DNA from: Tanytarsus gracilentus
Lineage: Eukaryota; Arthropoda; Insecta; Diptera; Chironomidae
Direction: 5' to 3'
NCBI GenBank assembly: GCA_038502055.1
Contig: JAXRKN010000045.1
Coordinates: 11,149,501-11,213,500, forward strand
DNA: 64,000 nucleotides
Position numbers and translations under genes: made by a program. The notes below the pieces were generated by a model, which worked only from the letters and a program-made list of their open reading frames with translations, was not told the DNA's origin and did no database searches. How positions within the stretch are numbered: position 1 is the first letter of the stretch; every line of letters starts with the position of its first letter. This document shows, in pieces, positions 10,975 through 23,500 of the stretch.

Positions 10975-12362
10975 TTAATATGGTAATTTTTATTAATTTG
11001 GGTAAGGCTCTAAAATTCAAATTCATTTCTAATTTTTTTACCTTCACAAGAATTTTAATAGTTTAGATTAAAGTAAGATTTAAAAAGTTCAAATTCGAAA
11101 GAGCAACTGTCAAACCCTCTTAAGAACTCGCCGAACCACTTTAGGTGTCTGATTTAAGCGAAACAATTACTTACATGAAACTCCTAACATGAAAGTGAAG
11201 GAAAAAGGCATAAAATTACCAGCATGAAACGTAATAACATAAATTGTACAATTTTTCGAGCATTCTTCGAGAAAGAGAGAAAATAATGACGATTCACGAT
11301 GAGGAAAATCGAAAGGAATTTCTCTACCAGCAGCACTCATTAAAGGGACCCCATTTCATATCGATTGGGTCATAAAAGTTGGCAATAAAAGAAAAAGAGA
11401 ATTCCTTGCCTGAATTATGCCCGGATTGTAAAAACTCATCGGTTCAACCTCCAATTTTATTTTTTCAATTTTCTCCACTTCTCGTCGCAGTGGAAATGCG
11501 TTAAATCGCTAAATTAATTAACAATTTATTCCGTTGCCAAAAAAAAGTTTTCGCTTGAATGAATTCCAAAGAGCGCGCACACAACCGCAAATTTAAATGA
11601 CGGCAGGCAGAGGGCAACCTTTTTTCTCATTTATATGAAATAATAAACAGACAAACTCGATGTGTGAGACTTTGAAGTGTCGAGTGCGCGCATTTTTAAT
11701 TGAAATTGACTTTCAAGTGTTTCAAAAGTCCGAAGCGCAATCGTTAATTTCAATTTTTTTCACACCACGTTTTCCATATGCATATAGACATGGCATTAAT
11801 GGCCATTACATCTCCTTTCAGGCTTATTATTGAGGGCCCGCTTCGTAGCTGTTTTTTATGGCCATATAGTGAGTGCGAAAGAGAGACGAGAGGAGGCAAA
11901 AAATCGCATTATAAAAGCATAAATATTACTTAAGTGTTTTTCGCTTTGCGGACCCCGGCATTGAATAGGTCGGAATTGGATGTGCTGTTCGAGGGCTATA
12001 AAGTCTGAATTATACTCCAAAGTGTCGGGTGGATGAAGCGAAGTAGATTTGCCTCATCTTCAAATAAATGGACTCCAATCATGCTTGTTGTTGTTGTCGC
12101 TTATGCGGGTCCCAATCTATTTTATTTTATTTTTCGGAGAAGTTCAAGGTAGAGAAAAAAATCTATTTTTATGTTCTTGTAAATGAGCGTCGATGTGAAA
12201 TTTGAGAAGATTTCGAGTGAGTGATTAAGAAATTGATGATGATGATTTTCGAGTCTATTATTTTTTTTTTGGGTGAACGGGATTAAGAATAATTATTGGA
12301 CCGTCAGGAGATTGAGAGAGATATTGGCTTGAGGGGATGAGCAGAAATTTATATTTTTAGGG
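10975..12362. other. Intergenic DNA, no gene seen
   Basis: No gene or structured RNA could be supported. The stretch near 11.8-12.05 kb is somewhat richer in GC than its surroundings and could hold regulatory sequence, but I see no defined site. Confidence 0.5.
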
Positions 12363-12493
12363 AGGGTGACACGATTTTTGTATTTATCAATTTAATTTTT
12401 TTATCATTTTATTAAATTTTTTTTGTTGCATTTTTTGTGATTTTAAAAATCAAGAATTTTTTTAATACAAATTAAAAAATATCTGGTCACCCT
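12363..12493. mobile_element. MITE-like element M3 (AGGGTGACMMGAT ends)
   Basis: The left end AGGGTGACACGAT and the reverse complement of the right end, AGGGTGACCAGAT, match at 11 of 13 positions around a 131-bp AT-rich, non-coding interior. It is the clearest short member of the AGGGTGACC family in this window. Confidence 0.6.
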
Positions 12494-13670
12494 ATTTTAA
12501 GGTCTATTTTATTTTCAGCAGCATTAAGAGATAATTCCTGTAATTCTCAAGTGGGATAATGAACGTGTTTTATTTAATTCCTTCCTAGTATCTCGATGAT
12601 TTAATTTTTAAGGTTTTATTTATCGAGTGAATATTTTTTGATGATAGCAAAAATAAATTAGAACATTTTCTATTTTTGAAACGTGATAAATTTTATAGAC
12701 TCGAACAAATAAATTTCTCTATTATTGTCTATGACAAATTTCCAAGATTTTATCTTCTCTAAACCTCCCTCAAATAAATGCAATATAGTGTGACACAATG
12801 AAAGTTTATAGTGATGACAAAAGCAATATGGACTAACCATAGCAAATTTTCATGCCTGATTTGATATGAGAATTCACTTTATCCCCATTCGAACAACAGC
12901 CGACCATAATAAAATCCATCTTCACTCATCCGACCTTCTCCGTATATTGAACATATTCCAGAGTCGATAACATCTCTCAATGTGCAAAAGAAGTTTTTTC
13001 CTTCTCTTTTCGGAAATGTTTTTAAGATTAAATTTTCATTTTACAGCACAAAGTAATTTTCTTTAGATCTTCAAGATGAAAAATAATGTGGGGTGAAGGA
13101 AGAAGAATTTTATGTGAGCATAGCGCTAAAAAGTGCAATAAAAAAGCGCCATAAAACATTTTCAGTTCTTCGTGTGTGTAAATATATATATTTTTCAACG
13201 TACCTACATGCATGCTAGAATAATAAAATTATTTAAAATAAATAAAAATTTTATCTTTAGCCGGGGTTGTGTTTTATGACTCCTTACACCATAGTTTTTT
13301 TATGGCATTCCGAAAGCAGTTGGAAAAATTGCAAGATTGTATTCACAAAGCGATGAAAATAACCCTCGAACCCTTCCTTGAAAAAGTCGAGGTCAGAGAG
13401 TATCTTCTTGTTATTTTTACGAGCAGCAAAAAAACTGTATCATCATCATCCGATCGGAGCTACACAAAAGAGAGCCAAGAATGAAGCTGACCCGAATCGC
13501 AAAAAAATAATAAAATATAAATCATAAAAAGTTTCAATTTCTTCAAAAGAATCATCAAGCACATAAAGGCCGGCATGAAAAGAATCTTCTTATTATACTC
13601 ATTTCATTTTAATTTAACGTTATGTACGTAACATTTTCTATGTACTCGAAAAGAAGTTTTTAAAGAGCAT
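12494..13670. other. Intergenic DNA, no gene seen
   Basis: No protein-like frame or RNA structure stands out. A 71-codon frame near 13.27-13.48 kb has no recognisable family and no visible splice partners. I treat it as chance. Confidence 0.5.
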
Positions 13671-14240
13671 AATTTTCTCTCTCGCTCTCACAAACACTTG
13701 CTAAGAACTCTCTCTGAGAGAACGTGAGAATTTTGAGCGAAACGAGAGAGAAAATTGAGAGTGTGAGAGGGAAATTAGAAAAGAAGGTACATAAAAATGG
13801 GTTTTTGCAGGCCTGCACAACAATTTTCGTGGGAAAATTTCAAAATGTGAAATCATTTTCGAATTTTTTTCGAAATACTGATAGATCTCATAATTCTCAC
13901 ATCAAAAAGCATAAAATATTTAAATAAATTCGATTAATAAAGATTTTTTCTTTGAAGTGTTCAAAAAATCCGCCGCTCGAACAGATCTGATCAATTAGCA
14001 AATTTGTCTGTATGAGTGAGAGGTGAATGAACGCATACAACTCAGAAACACGTCATATGTTCCATCTTTTTATGAAGAAAAAAAGTTTTATAGGGAATTT
14101 CCTACCAACACACACAAACTTCGTGTACGTACACGTGAGAGAATACAATTTTTACTCTCAATTCTCTCACCGAACTCATATTGCAACCATTTCTTTCATG
14201 TCATTCGTTTAGTACCATTGAGCAGAGTCAGTAGAGGTTC
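13671..14240 (+). promoter_or_regulatory. Candidate promoter-proximal region of the Q/N-rich gene
   Basis: GAGA-type tracts cluster here: a 14-bp perfect inverted repeat, AATTTTCTCTCTCG at 13671-13684 and its complement at 13743-13756, flanks CTCTCTCTGAGAGAAC. Further downstream lies a perfect palindrome, CGTGTACGTACACG (14122-14135), overlapping a CACGTG E-box (14132-14137). GAGA tracts bind GAGA factor in Drosophila; that a similar factor acts here is inference. The region sits 1.1-1.6 kb before the start codon and directly before an initiator match. Confidence 0.35.
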
Positions 14241-14244
14241 AGTC
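14239..14244 (+). promoter_or_regulatory. Initiator-like TCAGTC, candidate start site of the Q/N-rich gene
   Basis: TCAGTC matches the insect initiator consensus TCAGTY, with the presumed +1 A at 14241. At +28 to +32 the sequence AGAAG matches the DPE consensus at four of five positions. There is no TATA box near -30. A second weaker TCAGTA lies 11 bp upstream. The call is tentative; short motifs like this occur by chance. Confidence 0.25.
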
Positions 14245-15316
14245 CTCCAAGAGAGTATATCGTTTTCAGAAGAACCGCACGACATTGAAAAAAGAATTAT
14301 TTTTTTTACCTAATTTCAAATTATATATGATGGAGCTAAACTAGAGCTCGACATATACAAGTGATAGAAAAGAAACAATAAATATTAAGAACACTCGAAA
14401 GCAAGAACTTTAAAGTGGAAAAGCGAGAAAAAAAAGTTGAGAAAAGAAGAAAATCTCGTGTAAAGACTGAGAACTTATAAAAAATTCACATTCGGTACAA
14501 TTCGGAAGAAAGGATACGAAGAACAGCTGGAAAAAATCGATAAATCTAAAGTCCTTTTGTGAATGTGTGAAAAGAGATAAAAAAAAGAGAACAGAAGAAA
14601 ATCTTCTCGGAAAAAAATTAAATTTCAACAAAAAAGACTGAGTTCTTTAAGCCAACGCAAGTAAAAAGATCCGAGGAACTTTAATTTTCCGACGACAACT
14701 ACACAAAAAAAATCGAAATCAGCAAATTTTCTACATTTTATCCAACTACTCTTACTCTGAGGATTAAAGTGTATTCAAAAATCAACCTTTTGGATTAACG
14801 TTCCTGGTTACGTGTATTAGCTTAGTGAATCTTAAAAAATTATAGAAAAGAAAGAAAAAATCAAGCAGAGAAGAAAATTAAAAGCTAATTAAGAAAAAGA
14901 AAAAAAGGATATCATAAATTATAATAAAGGAGACGACGAGGCCAGAAGAGAGTGTTATTAAAGTCATAAATTATCATTATATATGATACAAAAAAATAAT
15001 CACATAAATTATAGAGAAAGTTGTGAATTTTAATGTGAATTTACCTTGGAAAAAAATAACCGCATATCTCTCTGTTTTTGGATTACAACTCATCAAATTA
15101 AAAAAATTACCACACACATAACCGCAACCATCTTTATTGATATCTGGATTAATTTAGTGCCAAAAAAAGAAAAAATATGAAAAAAGTTTGAGAAAATAAA
15201 TCAAGAAAGAAAAATTGTGATTTCGTGTCAGTGTGTGACCTAAATATCAAAAGAAAAAGAAGAAAAATTTTGTGGATTACATTTTTGTGCTATTGGATTA
15301 AAAAAAATTAATCAAA
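14241..15316 (+). other. Candidate long 5' leader of the Q/N-rich gene
   Basis: About 1.08 kb that is strikingly rich in A and AAG/AGA on the plus strand, unlike the more balanced AT-rich DNA around it. No protein-like frame is present, and upstream ATGs open only short frames. If the initiator at 14241 is used, this is the 5' untranslated leader. Alternatively it contains an unrecognised intron or is intergenic. Confidence 0.35.
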
Positions 15317-15414
15317 ATGGCTATGACAGCATGCTATCCCAATTACGACATGTCATCGTTATCAAATACACAATCAATGTCGCATCTTCACCATCATCAC
15401 CATGCATCAACGAT

Positions 15415-15445
<31 letters not shown>

Positions 15446-16933
15446 CAACAACAGCAACCACAATCAAGTCGATCTGCCAGTGTCTTGGCGGCGACTCAAC
15501 AGTCACCTCAAACACAACAGCCACCTCAAAAAGACTACAGCATACCATTGCATGTGGATTGTAGCGTAGAGTATGAGTTGCCGAATCAAGCGAAGCCGCC
15601 AGTCGGCGGTCGAGTGGAGCCATTATTAATGATTCATCCATGTTACTTTCGTAAAATGGAGAGTCAGAGACGCAGTCCATTCATAAATAATATGCCAAAT
15701 TCAACGACACCCTCCGTGTCATCCTCAACTGCGTCTCGTAGCTCACAAAACACTCAGCAATCTCAAAGTATGAGGCACATGAATATGAATCCTCACCCAA
15801 ATCTACAACAACAAATTGACGAGTATGTTCAACGTCAAATGGTTCATATCTCACAGCAGGCCCAGTATCCATCGATCGGGCAGCCTCAGCAACCACAATC
15901 AAGTCAATACAATTTGCCAACTCAACAAATGCACTCGAATAGCAGTAGTAATAATAATAATAACAATAATAATAATAATTGGGACAATCACAACTACAAC
16001 AATCCCAATTCGGCGACAGCAATGTTGGGTAAGGTGAACATACCAAATCAAAACGCTTATAAGAAGAGTGGCAGTAAACGCCATTTATCGGTGGCAACAT
16101 GTGCCAACTCATATTCGACGACGGGCCATTATGAGGGTGCACTGCCCAATGGCATGACTCCACGATGGGATGAAAAGACTGTTATGGCTACAATACCACG
16201 CGAATACACTGAATCACTTCAGCATCATCAGCAGCAGCAGCAAAAGCAGTCAGCAACTGCCTGCAATGTCGCTGCTGTTGCGAACATGTATCGCGGAGGT
16301 AACAGTAGCCAACAACAACAAGCTGCCGTTCTCATGAGCGGCGGCGCGACTACTAAACGTGATCCGATGCTTTCGGGTGGCTGTATTTATAGTAATAGTA
16401 ATAATAGTAACTTAACTACTGACATTAACTCGCTAGTATCGAGCGCTGCGTCGGGATTGTGGCCGATTCAGAAGAGTCCAATGGCTGCCATTCCAAATAA
16501 TAATTATCATCAAGCCGGTCCCGACTCAATTCCAAATAATAATCATCATAGTTCCAATAGTAATAAGACGACTGGCAATGGAGGCATGACTCATCGTCAT
16601 CAACCTCCACCGCCGCCGACAAACACTGTAATCCATCATTCACATTATGCCCAACAACAACAGCCGTCACAGCAGCAGCAGCGTAGCGTTCATCTTAGTG
16701 ATAAAGTGAATAATAACAATAATAGCAGCTCTAGTAACAATAATAACAACGTTATTACGGTCAAATATCGTCAATATCGCAATTCTCATCGAATGCATCC
16801 GTACATGATGAGTAATATGACTGCTCCAACGGCAAATGGCAACCTTTCGGCATTATCCGGTGTCTCATACTTTCCTCAACTCGCAAACGGCCCATTTCCG
16901 CAAATTCAGCAAGTTTCATGCTACAACGTGTGA
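15317..16933 (+). CDS. Gln/Asn/His-rich protein of unknown function, uninterrupted coding region
   Basis: One uninterrupted 538-aa frame, starting with a good insect translation context (TCAAAATGG) and ending at TGA. I do not recognise the family. In order: a His run (residues 25-29); a pure Gln run (34-47) encoded by a CAG block followed by CAA; a non-repetitive block at 72-126 containing KDYSIPLHVDCSVEYEL, EPLLMIHPCYFRKMESQRR and SPFINN; an Asn run (212-221); a basic patch KKSGSKRH (249-256); a second non-repetitive block (256-300) with TPRWDEKTVMATIPREY; more Gln/Asn/Pro tracts; and a non-repetitive tail with VKYRQYRNSHRMHPYMM that ends VSCYNV. There is no zinc finger, homeodomain, signal peptide or membrane segment. 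The three complex blocks look selected and the tracts look like disordered linkers. The composition suits a nuclear or regulatory protein, but that is inference. The gene stands alone among several kb of non-coding DNA, typical of developmentally regulated genes. Confidence 0.8.
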
Positions 16934-19900
16934 TTGAATTAATCAAGAGAAAAAAAATTGAATTAATTTTTAAAAAAAAAAATATTCGTGATTTCTTATT
17001 ATTCATTTTACGGAATTTTGTGTATCTGGGAACTGTTTAACTTTTCTTTCTGAATGACTGATTATAATATCTCAATTATGTCTCGAGTGCGATTATGAAA
17101 AAAAATATTCTAAAGTCAAAAATTTCGCGCACATTAAAGTCAGAAAAGAGAAGAAAAGTAAAATTTATGTTTAGTGAGAATGAAGATTGAAAAATGTAAG
17201 AAAAAAAATTGTTTACGTCTTATTAGCGTTAGAGAATCTGAAGAGAAAAATACACACAAACACACATATAAATAATTATATTATTATCATAATTTTCGAT
17301 TAGTGGAGCTGAAGTTATTTCGTGATGACAAATGTATGTGAAAAAAATAATAATTTTAATTTCCTCTCAGCGAAAAAATTTTTTATTTAAAAATAGCCAT
17401 TCGAGAATGAATGAAAAGTCGTAAATCTGTTAGATTCATTATATATCCATCACACACTTCGCTGACCCCCACGAGTGATGTGAGACGTCGAGGCGATGGT
17501 CATTCGAGAATTTTTCGCCTCTTCTTTTGCAATTTATTTATTTTTTGTGGGGAAATTTAATTTTTCTTTCAAGTTCATAAATTCGCTAGAAATCCTGAAA
17601 AATACAAAAATATTCAACTAATTAGAAGCATATAAAATATCAAATTTCAAACTTAATCTCCCACTGGAACTCGTAAAATTTCTGAAATAGTTTTAATTGC
17701 CAATTAAACCTGACAAAATTTTAATCAAAGCGCTTTTGAGCTGATTAGTGAGGATTTGAATTAATTATTATTTTTTTTCTTATTCTACGTAGGCCTTAGA
17801 GATTAATTAAATTTCCACACATCTATCTCATATGAAAGAAAATTACAGAAAATAATTAATCAACTTTTTTTATATTTGGCGAATGTGCGCATACATTTGA
17901 TTTCTCGTGTAGACTCTTTCTCTAGGAATGATGGATGAAATATGATTTTTTTTGTTCTCTCATTTCTCCTAACATACACTCACACGCCCGTGAAAATTAT
18001 GATGATGAAAAACTTTGTGCGGAAAGAGGAAGAAAAAAATATGAAGTTATGAATCATGGAGCAACTTTTTCGTTGCATTTTTAAATGTGATAGTAGTTTT
18101 TACTCCAAAATTAAAAAATAAAATTAAAAAAATGAGTACGCTAGTACATGACTAGTAATGGATTACGGGATATACATACAATATAAAAAAAATGATAATG
18201 AAAATTATTCTGAGGATTATGTGAAAAAAATTTGATATCAGAGTTTCTGTTTTTTTGAGTGTGGGAATTTTTGCTGTAAAATAAAAAATTTATTCATAAA
18301 ATTCCCATCAAACTTTTTTTTTCTAAAAATGTTTATAATTTTTATTATTTTTTCGCATATCACACTCGAAATTGCCCTCATTATCTCAATAATTGTTCTT
18401 CTTTATTATTATTTGTTTTAGAAATTTTCTTTCTTAAAAAAGTTCTATAAGAAAAAGACAAAGAATAGAAATCGCTTGAAAATAAAATAAAAAAAAAACT
18501 TTTTATATGTTCCCAAAGATTAAAATTTATTTGATGATGTAAAAAATGAAAGATTTTTTTGCGCATTGTGAGACACATAATACACACACACACACACACA
18601 CTCTGAAAAGCCCAGATAGTAATTGATGAAGAAAAATAATATTTATGTGTTCCAAAAAAAATAATTATTTAACTGCGAAAAAAACTGAGAAAAAAATAAA
18701 AACTTATAGTGCATGTTTAGAAAAGTCCGTCGGCTTTTTTAAAAATGAAAATGAAAAAATTAAATCTTAACATGTGTTTTCATTATTGAGAAATTCTCAG
18801 CTTTCAGTTTTTTTTATCAAGTTCATCCCGGAGAGTCGACCTTGAAAAATGTTCAAGTTACTGTAAAAAAATTTCTTCTTCTCCTTTGTTCTCTCTGTAT
18901 TGCCTTTTGACAAAAATTCTAAGAACTTATTTTTTTTATCTCATCGAGACTCGACACTATTTTTCATTTTATCACGAACGACGTGATCAACTTATTTTCT
19001 TTAACTTTTCACTCAAACAATATTAATGATCCTCAAATTGACTCACCCGAATAATTAATTAACCAGCGTTCTGATGTCCAATCGAATCCTCAAAGCACGT
19101 GCGGTCCTGTAATCCAGAAAATTAACCAGATCTAAACCGATGATTTTGTTAGTCCAAAAGTTTTTATTTATTTGTATTCGATGTTCGTTCAAATCGCTGT
19201 CCACGATAAAAATTGTACGTCTAGATGTCCCGACGTCTCGATTTAAAAGAACTTGATGGTGAGATTTGCCTGAGAGAGTGCAATATCTTCTGTCTCACCT
19301 TTGACTGGAAGTGACTCTCAGCCAGAGATGACATGTACGCGTGAGAGTACACATTTGAGTTTTTTACAGTTCGTTATTTTTTATTTCTTTGGTCTTAATT
19401 TTAATTACAATTTCTATTTCTAATTTCATATTTTAATTCATAAGTTTTATGTCAAGCAGCATTTTTGCTGACACTCTCTTTCTTTTCTTCTCTTCAACAA
19501 AAATCGACTTAATATATTTATTTTTTTTTGCATCTGCAGGGCATATAAGGATTATTGCCATTTCTCTGCTTTACATTTTTCTTCCTGAGAAAAGAAAAAA
19601 TTATGATGATTATTATTGCTACCCCCATTTAGACAAGCGAGAGGCTGAGACGAGATTTATCGCATTGTTAACGCACGAATTGCAGCCAATGTCTGTGAAC
19701 GGATTATAAATTTATTGTAGCCATGCCGACTTAAATTTTCACGCTAATCAGAGCTTGCAGTCGATTTAAATGACAATTGGATGAGCGTAAATTGGATTTA
19801 GAGAGTGGATCACGATTTTTTTGACTTATAAATTTATTTAATTGCGTCATAGACTTTTTTTTTGCAGAAATAAATCATTTTTAATGCTATAGCAAAATTT

Positions 19901-20548
19901 ATTTTCTCTTTAAACCGCTTAAAATTCCAATTGAACCCATAATTGGATCGTATAACAATTAAATGCCATTACCGACTTCAATTGCTGTCTCATTTTAAGG
20001 CGTTCATATCGAATTGGAACAATTGCTGTGTTTTAAAAATTTCTGTCGTCTTTTTTTAACTCCCTGCCATGACACACTGAAGAAATTCCAACCTCAAATC
20101 GTCGCGCAGTCAGGAAATTGCACATTAAGGTGGAGAATATGTATGAAAAAAAAACTGCAATGGTTTGAGATTAATTTTTTTTCTGCTGCTGTTTGCAATT
20201 ACGAAGCGCATTTTGCATGTGACCCGGAGGGGAAGAGAATGTGTCATTAAAAAATTGTGCTTGCAAATGCATTTCTAGGTTCTCCCGCTTAGGTGAGAGA
20301 TTATGTATGCAGAATTATTCGAGCGACTTTGACGTAAGAGGCGCTTTGAGGGAATTTATAAGCTCCACTAAATCATTTAAAGTGTCACGTTACTCGAAGG
20401 TGGGATGTGCGAGACGCTAGAGTGAAAAATTGAAATTATTCACGAAACATTTTTTGATTTTTTTAAATTATATGGGAAAAATTATTTGATGGATTTAAAA
20501 TTAAAATTTAACCAAATTGAGATTAAAATTCAAAAATTATAGAATTTA
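16934..20548. other. 3' flank of the Q/N-rich gene and intergenic DNA
   Basis: This holds the untranslated 3' end of the Q/N-rich gene (end not defined; several AATAAA-like hexamers are present) and AT-rich spacer. An (AC)10 microsatellite lies at 18582-18601. The part from about 19.02 to 19.34 kb is richer in GC and differs in texture from its flanks. No further coding exon can be supported. Confidence 0.5.
18582..18601. repeat. (AC)10 microsatellite
   Basis: Ten uninterrupted AC dinucleotides. A chance short frame on the opposite strand derives from it. Confidence 0.95.
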
Positions 20549-23500
20549 GGTTCGAATCCTTAAATTAACTTTTTATAAAATTTAAGTTCAAATCCTAAAA
20601 AAATGAGAATTAAATTTAAAAAAATGACGGTTCGAATCCTAAAATTCAAAAATATGAAAGTTTGACTTCTAATCTTTTTAAAATTCATTATATTTTTTTT
20701 TTCATCGCTGTTCATTTTAATTTTTCTCACTCATCATGTTATGCGGCATTAGTGCAGTATGTACGTCGATGATGATGATGCGGTTATCATTATTTATATC
20801 TCTAGCTTCTTTCTTCTCACTTATGCTTCTCGACGACACAGCCATGATGTTATAAAATTTATATGACAAATACTGCTGGATGCTCACGGAAATTCATATC
20901 GCGTCATAGATAAAGTTTTTCCGCTCAAACGAGACTTTCATTTCTAACGAAACTAATTATAAGTTGCGGATGATGGAGAATGACAATGTTGAAGCTTCAG
21001 GCGAGATTGTAATTATAAAATGTGAATTGAATTGAGACTGATGGAATTATTGAACTGACATGTGGTTATGCGAGGGGGAAGATGATATGCGAGAAGTTTG
21101 AAATTGAAAAGTAATTTAATGATGAAAAGTTTTAATTTCGCAAGAATGTTGCAGATGGGTAATTTAAGCGGAGAAATTATTTATTCAAGTTTTTATAATT
21201 AATTTCCACCTTTTAAACTTCAAAATGGGTTGAGCGTATTTTAAAATATAAAACTACACCCCAATGACCTCTCAACAGCGAATCTCACTAAAAATATATT
21301 AAAATTTCACCGAAATTAGAATTGCAAAAAGAAAAAGACATTAACCCTGCGAATGTCATTGAAATAGCGTACATGACAAAAAAAAACTTTAAACATGGAA
21401 AAAAATTCCACACTCGAAAAAAAATTATTCCGTTTGCCTTAAACCCACTTCATATTTGCCAGCGACTCTCTGATATGTGAGCTGTTCATTAGCAAGTTTT
21501 TTTCTGTAAATTTAATACTTTTATAAACATTTACCTCAAATGTGGAACAAGAAAGCGAAAATCGTGTGTGTAAAGTATAAATTACCATCCGACAGTCGCC
21601 GCCATTAAACTAATGACTTTGTAAACTCCTAATGCACTCGAGTCTCTCTCTAAAAATAAATATTTTAATAATTCTTCTTTTTTTCGGTGTCATTAGTGAC
21701 TTTTAGACGAAAAAAATCATCATCATACTTTTTTATGTCCTGAAAATTGTCAACAATAAAAATTTTTTGTCAACATTTCCTTTCAAAAGCAGAAACTCGC
21801 TTTTTACACTCTCATGTTCTTCATCATGTGCGATAAGCAAAGAAAAATTGTTTTTTCATATTTTTTTGGTTGTTCGCCTGTGTAACATTCATCTACATCT
21901 CTCATCTGCTGTTATGTCTCTCATTCATTCTCATGAGAAATGTCGTAAACAGAGCAAACCTTTAAAAATTTATATTTATGAGCGACAGAAATGGGGAACG
22001 ATGATAATTTTTTCGTAGAAAACTTTTTTAAAAGGATTTTTCATTTGTTTGGTTAATGCATTTTACCGCCAGCGTGAATTGTTTATCGTCGGATCCTTTA
22101 AAAATATTTATAACATTTATTTTTTTAACGACTGTCAATGTTGTAAATCAAATTTTAGTTGAATTAAAAGTTGGAATAAAATAAATAAATTTTGAGATTT
22201 TTTCAAAGCCTGAACTGCAGTTAACTGTAATTTTTTGACTAATTTGGCGTTTTTCGAATTTTCGACAATTTAAAAGAACCAAAAATCATAATTTTAGAAA
22301 GAAAAATGAAAAAATCAAATTTCAATATTACAAAAAATTAGGTTCGAATCCTAAAATCTCAATTTGAACTTGAAGGCAACTTTACATCGAAGTTTTTTTT
22401 ATCTAAATTTTTATAAAATTTCCACGAGCCTCCGACGTGTTTGTTATTGACTCTAATTTTTTTTGCTTCCACGCTCTAGCGAAAAAAAATTAAGAAGAAG
22501 AATCTAATAAAAAAAGAAGAAGAAAAAGTTTATTATGGAGTTGTAAAACTCAAGAACTTTATCGCCGCGACAACTGCAAAAGTGTAAACACTCAAAAAAC
22601 GGATACCCCACTAATGGAAGAAACGAGCTGATGACATTTTAAAATTTATTGATTCTGTTCGCTTTTTTTAAGAACTTCTCCTTTATATGTTCGATATTTT
22701 TTGAAACGTGAAGCAGCGACCGTAAAATATATTATCGACATGAGATTGTAGTTTGGGGCCCAGGCGACGTCGTCAAGTACTCTCTCTCACTCTTTCGCCT
22801 TCTATTTCGATTTACGGGTCAATATTTGTTGATAACGTCGTCTGTTTGTTTCATTAATGAATGGACGCTGATTGTTATCAGTCAGAACTCTTTTTTTTCG
22901 GTTGATTTTTTTATAGCCATAAAAGTTATCGCAAATCCATGAATCAAAGATCATTAGTAGAAAAATATGACGACACAGTCGCGATGTGATGATGATGAAG
23001 ATATTTTTACCGTGAACCTTAGTCAGCAAATTTGATCGCTCCGCATTTCCTAATCGATAATGATTTTGTTATTTTATTGACACTGATGTCATCGACAGAT
23101 TGTCGTTTGTAGGTTATGAGTGGAATTTTAAATTTTTAATCGAAGGCTGATTTAAAATATTTTTTTATGACTTGACATTTTAATTTGAGATTAAAAAGTT
23201 TCGATTAAATTTCATCGAACTTAAAAATTCAAATTTCAATTCGTCCAATTAAAACTTTTGAATTTCTCTCCTGTTCGTCAATCATTAAAAGTGCAAAGTA
23301 ATTAAAAGAGAGAAAAAAGTTATGAACGATAAAAAAATTCGAAGCCATTCTCTCAATTCCGTTTCAATAAATTTTTCACGAAAAACTTTATCTTCTGCTC
23401 GCAGTTTTAATGAATCGTTTTCCCTTGTTTTGCAGCATGAAGAAAAATAAAAAAGTTGAACGTAAAAAGAACTTTTTAAAAGAAAAACCTTCAACTCTCA

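Noticed and set aside
13269..14313. Small frames upstream of the Q/N-rich gene
   Set aside because: Composition is random-looking and overlapping frames are equally open; no splice sites link them.
15321..16163. Antisense frames of 119 and 160 codons opposite the Q/N-rich gene
   Set aside because: They are shadows of CAG/CAA/AAT tracts (Ala, Val, Ile and Tyr runs) and have no independent features.
20549..22351. tRNA genes suggested by GGTTCGAATCC
   Set aside because: No A box, acceptor stem, anticodon arm or cloverleaf can be drawn around any of the copies.
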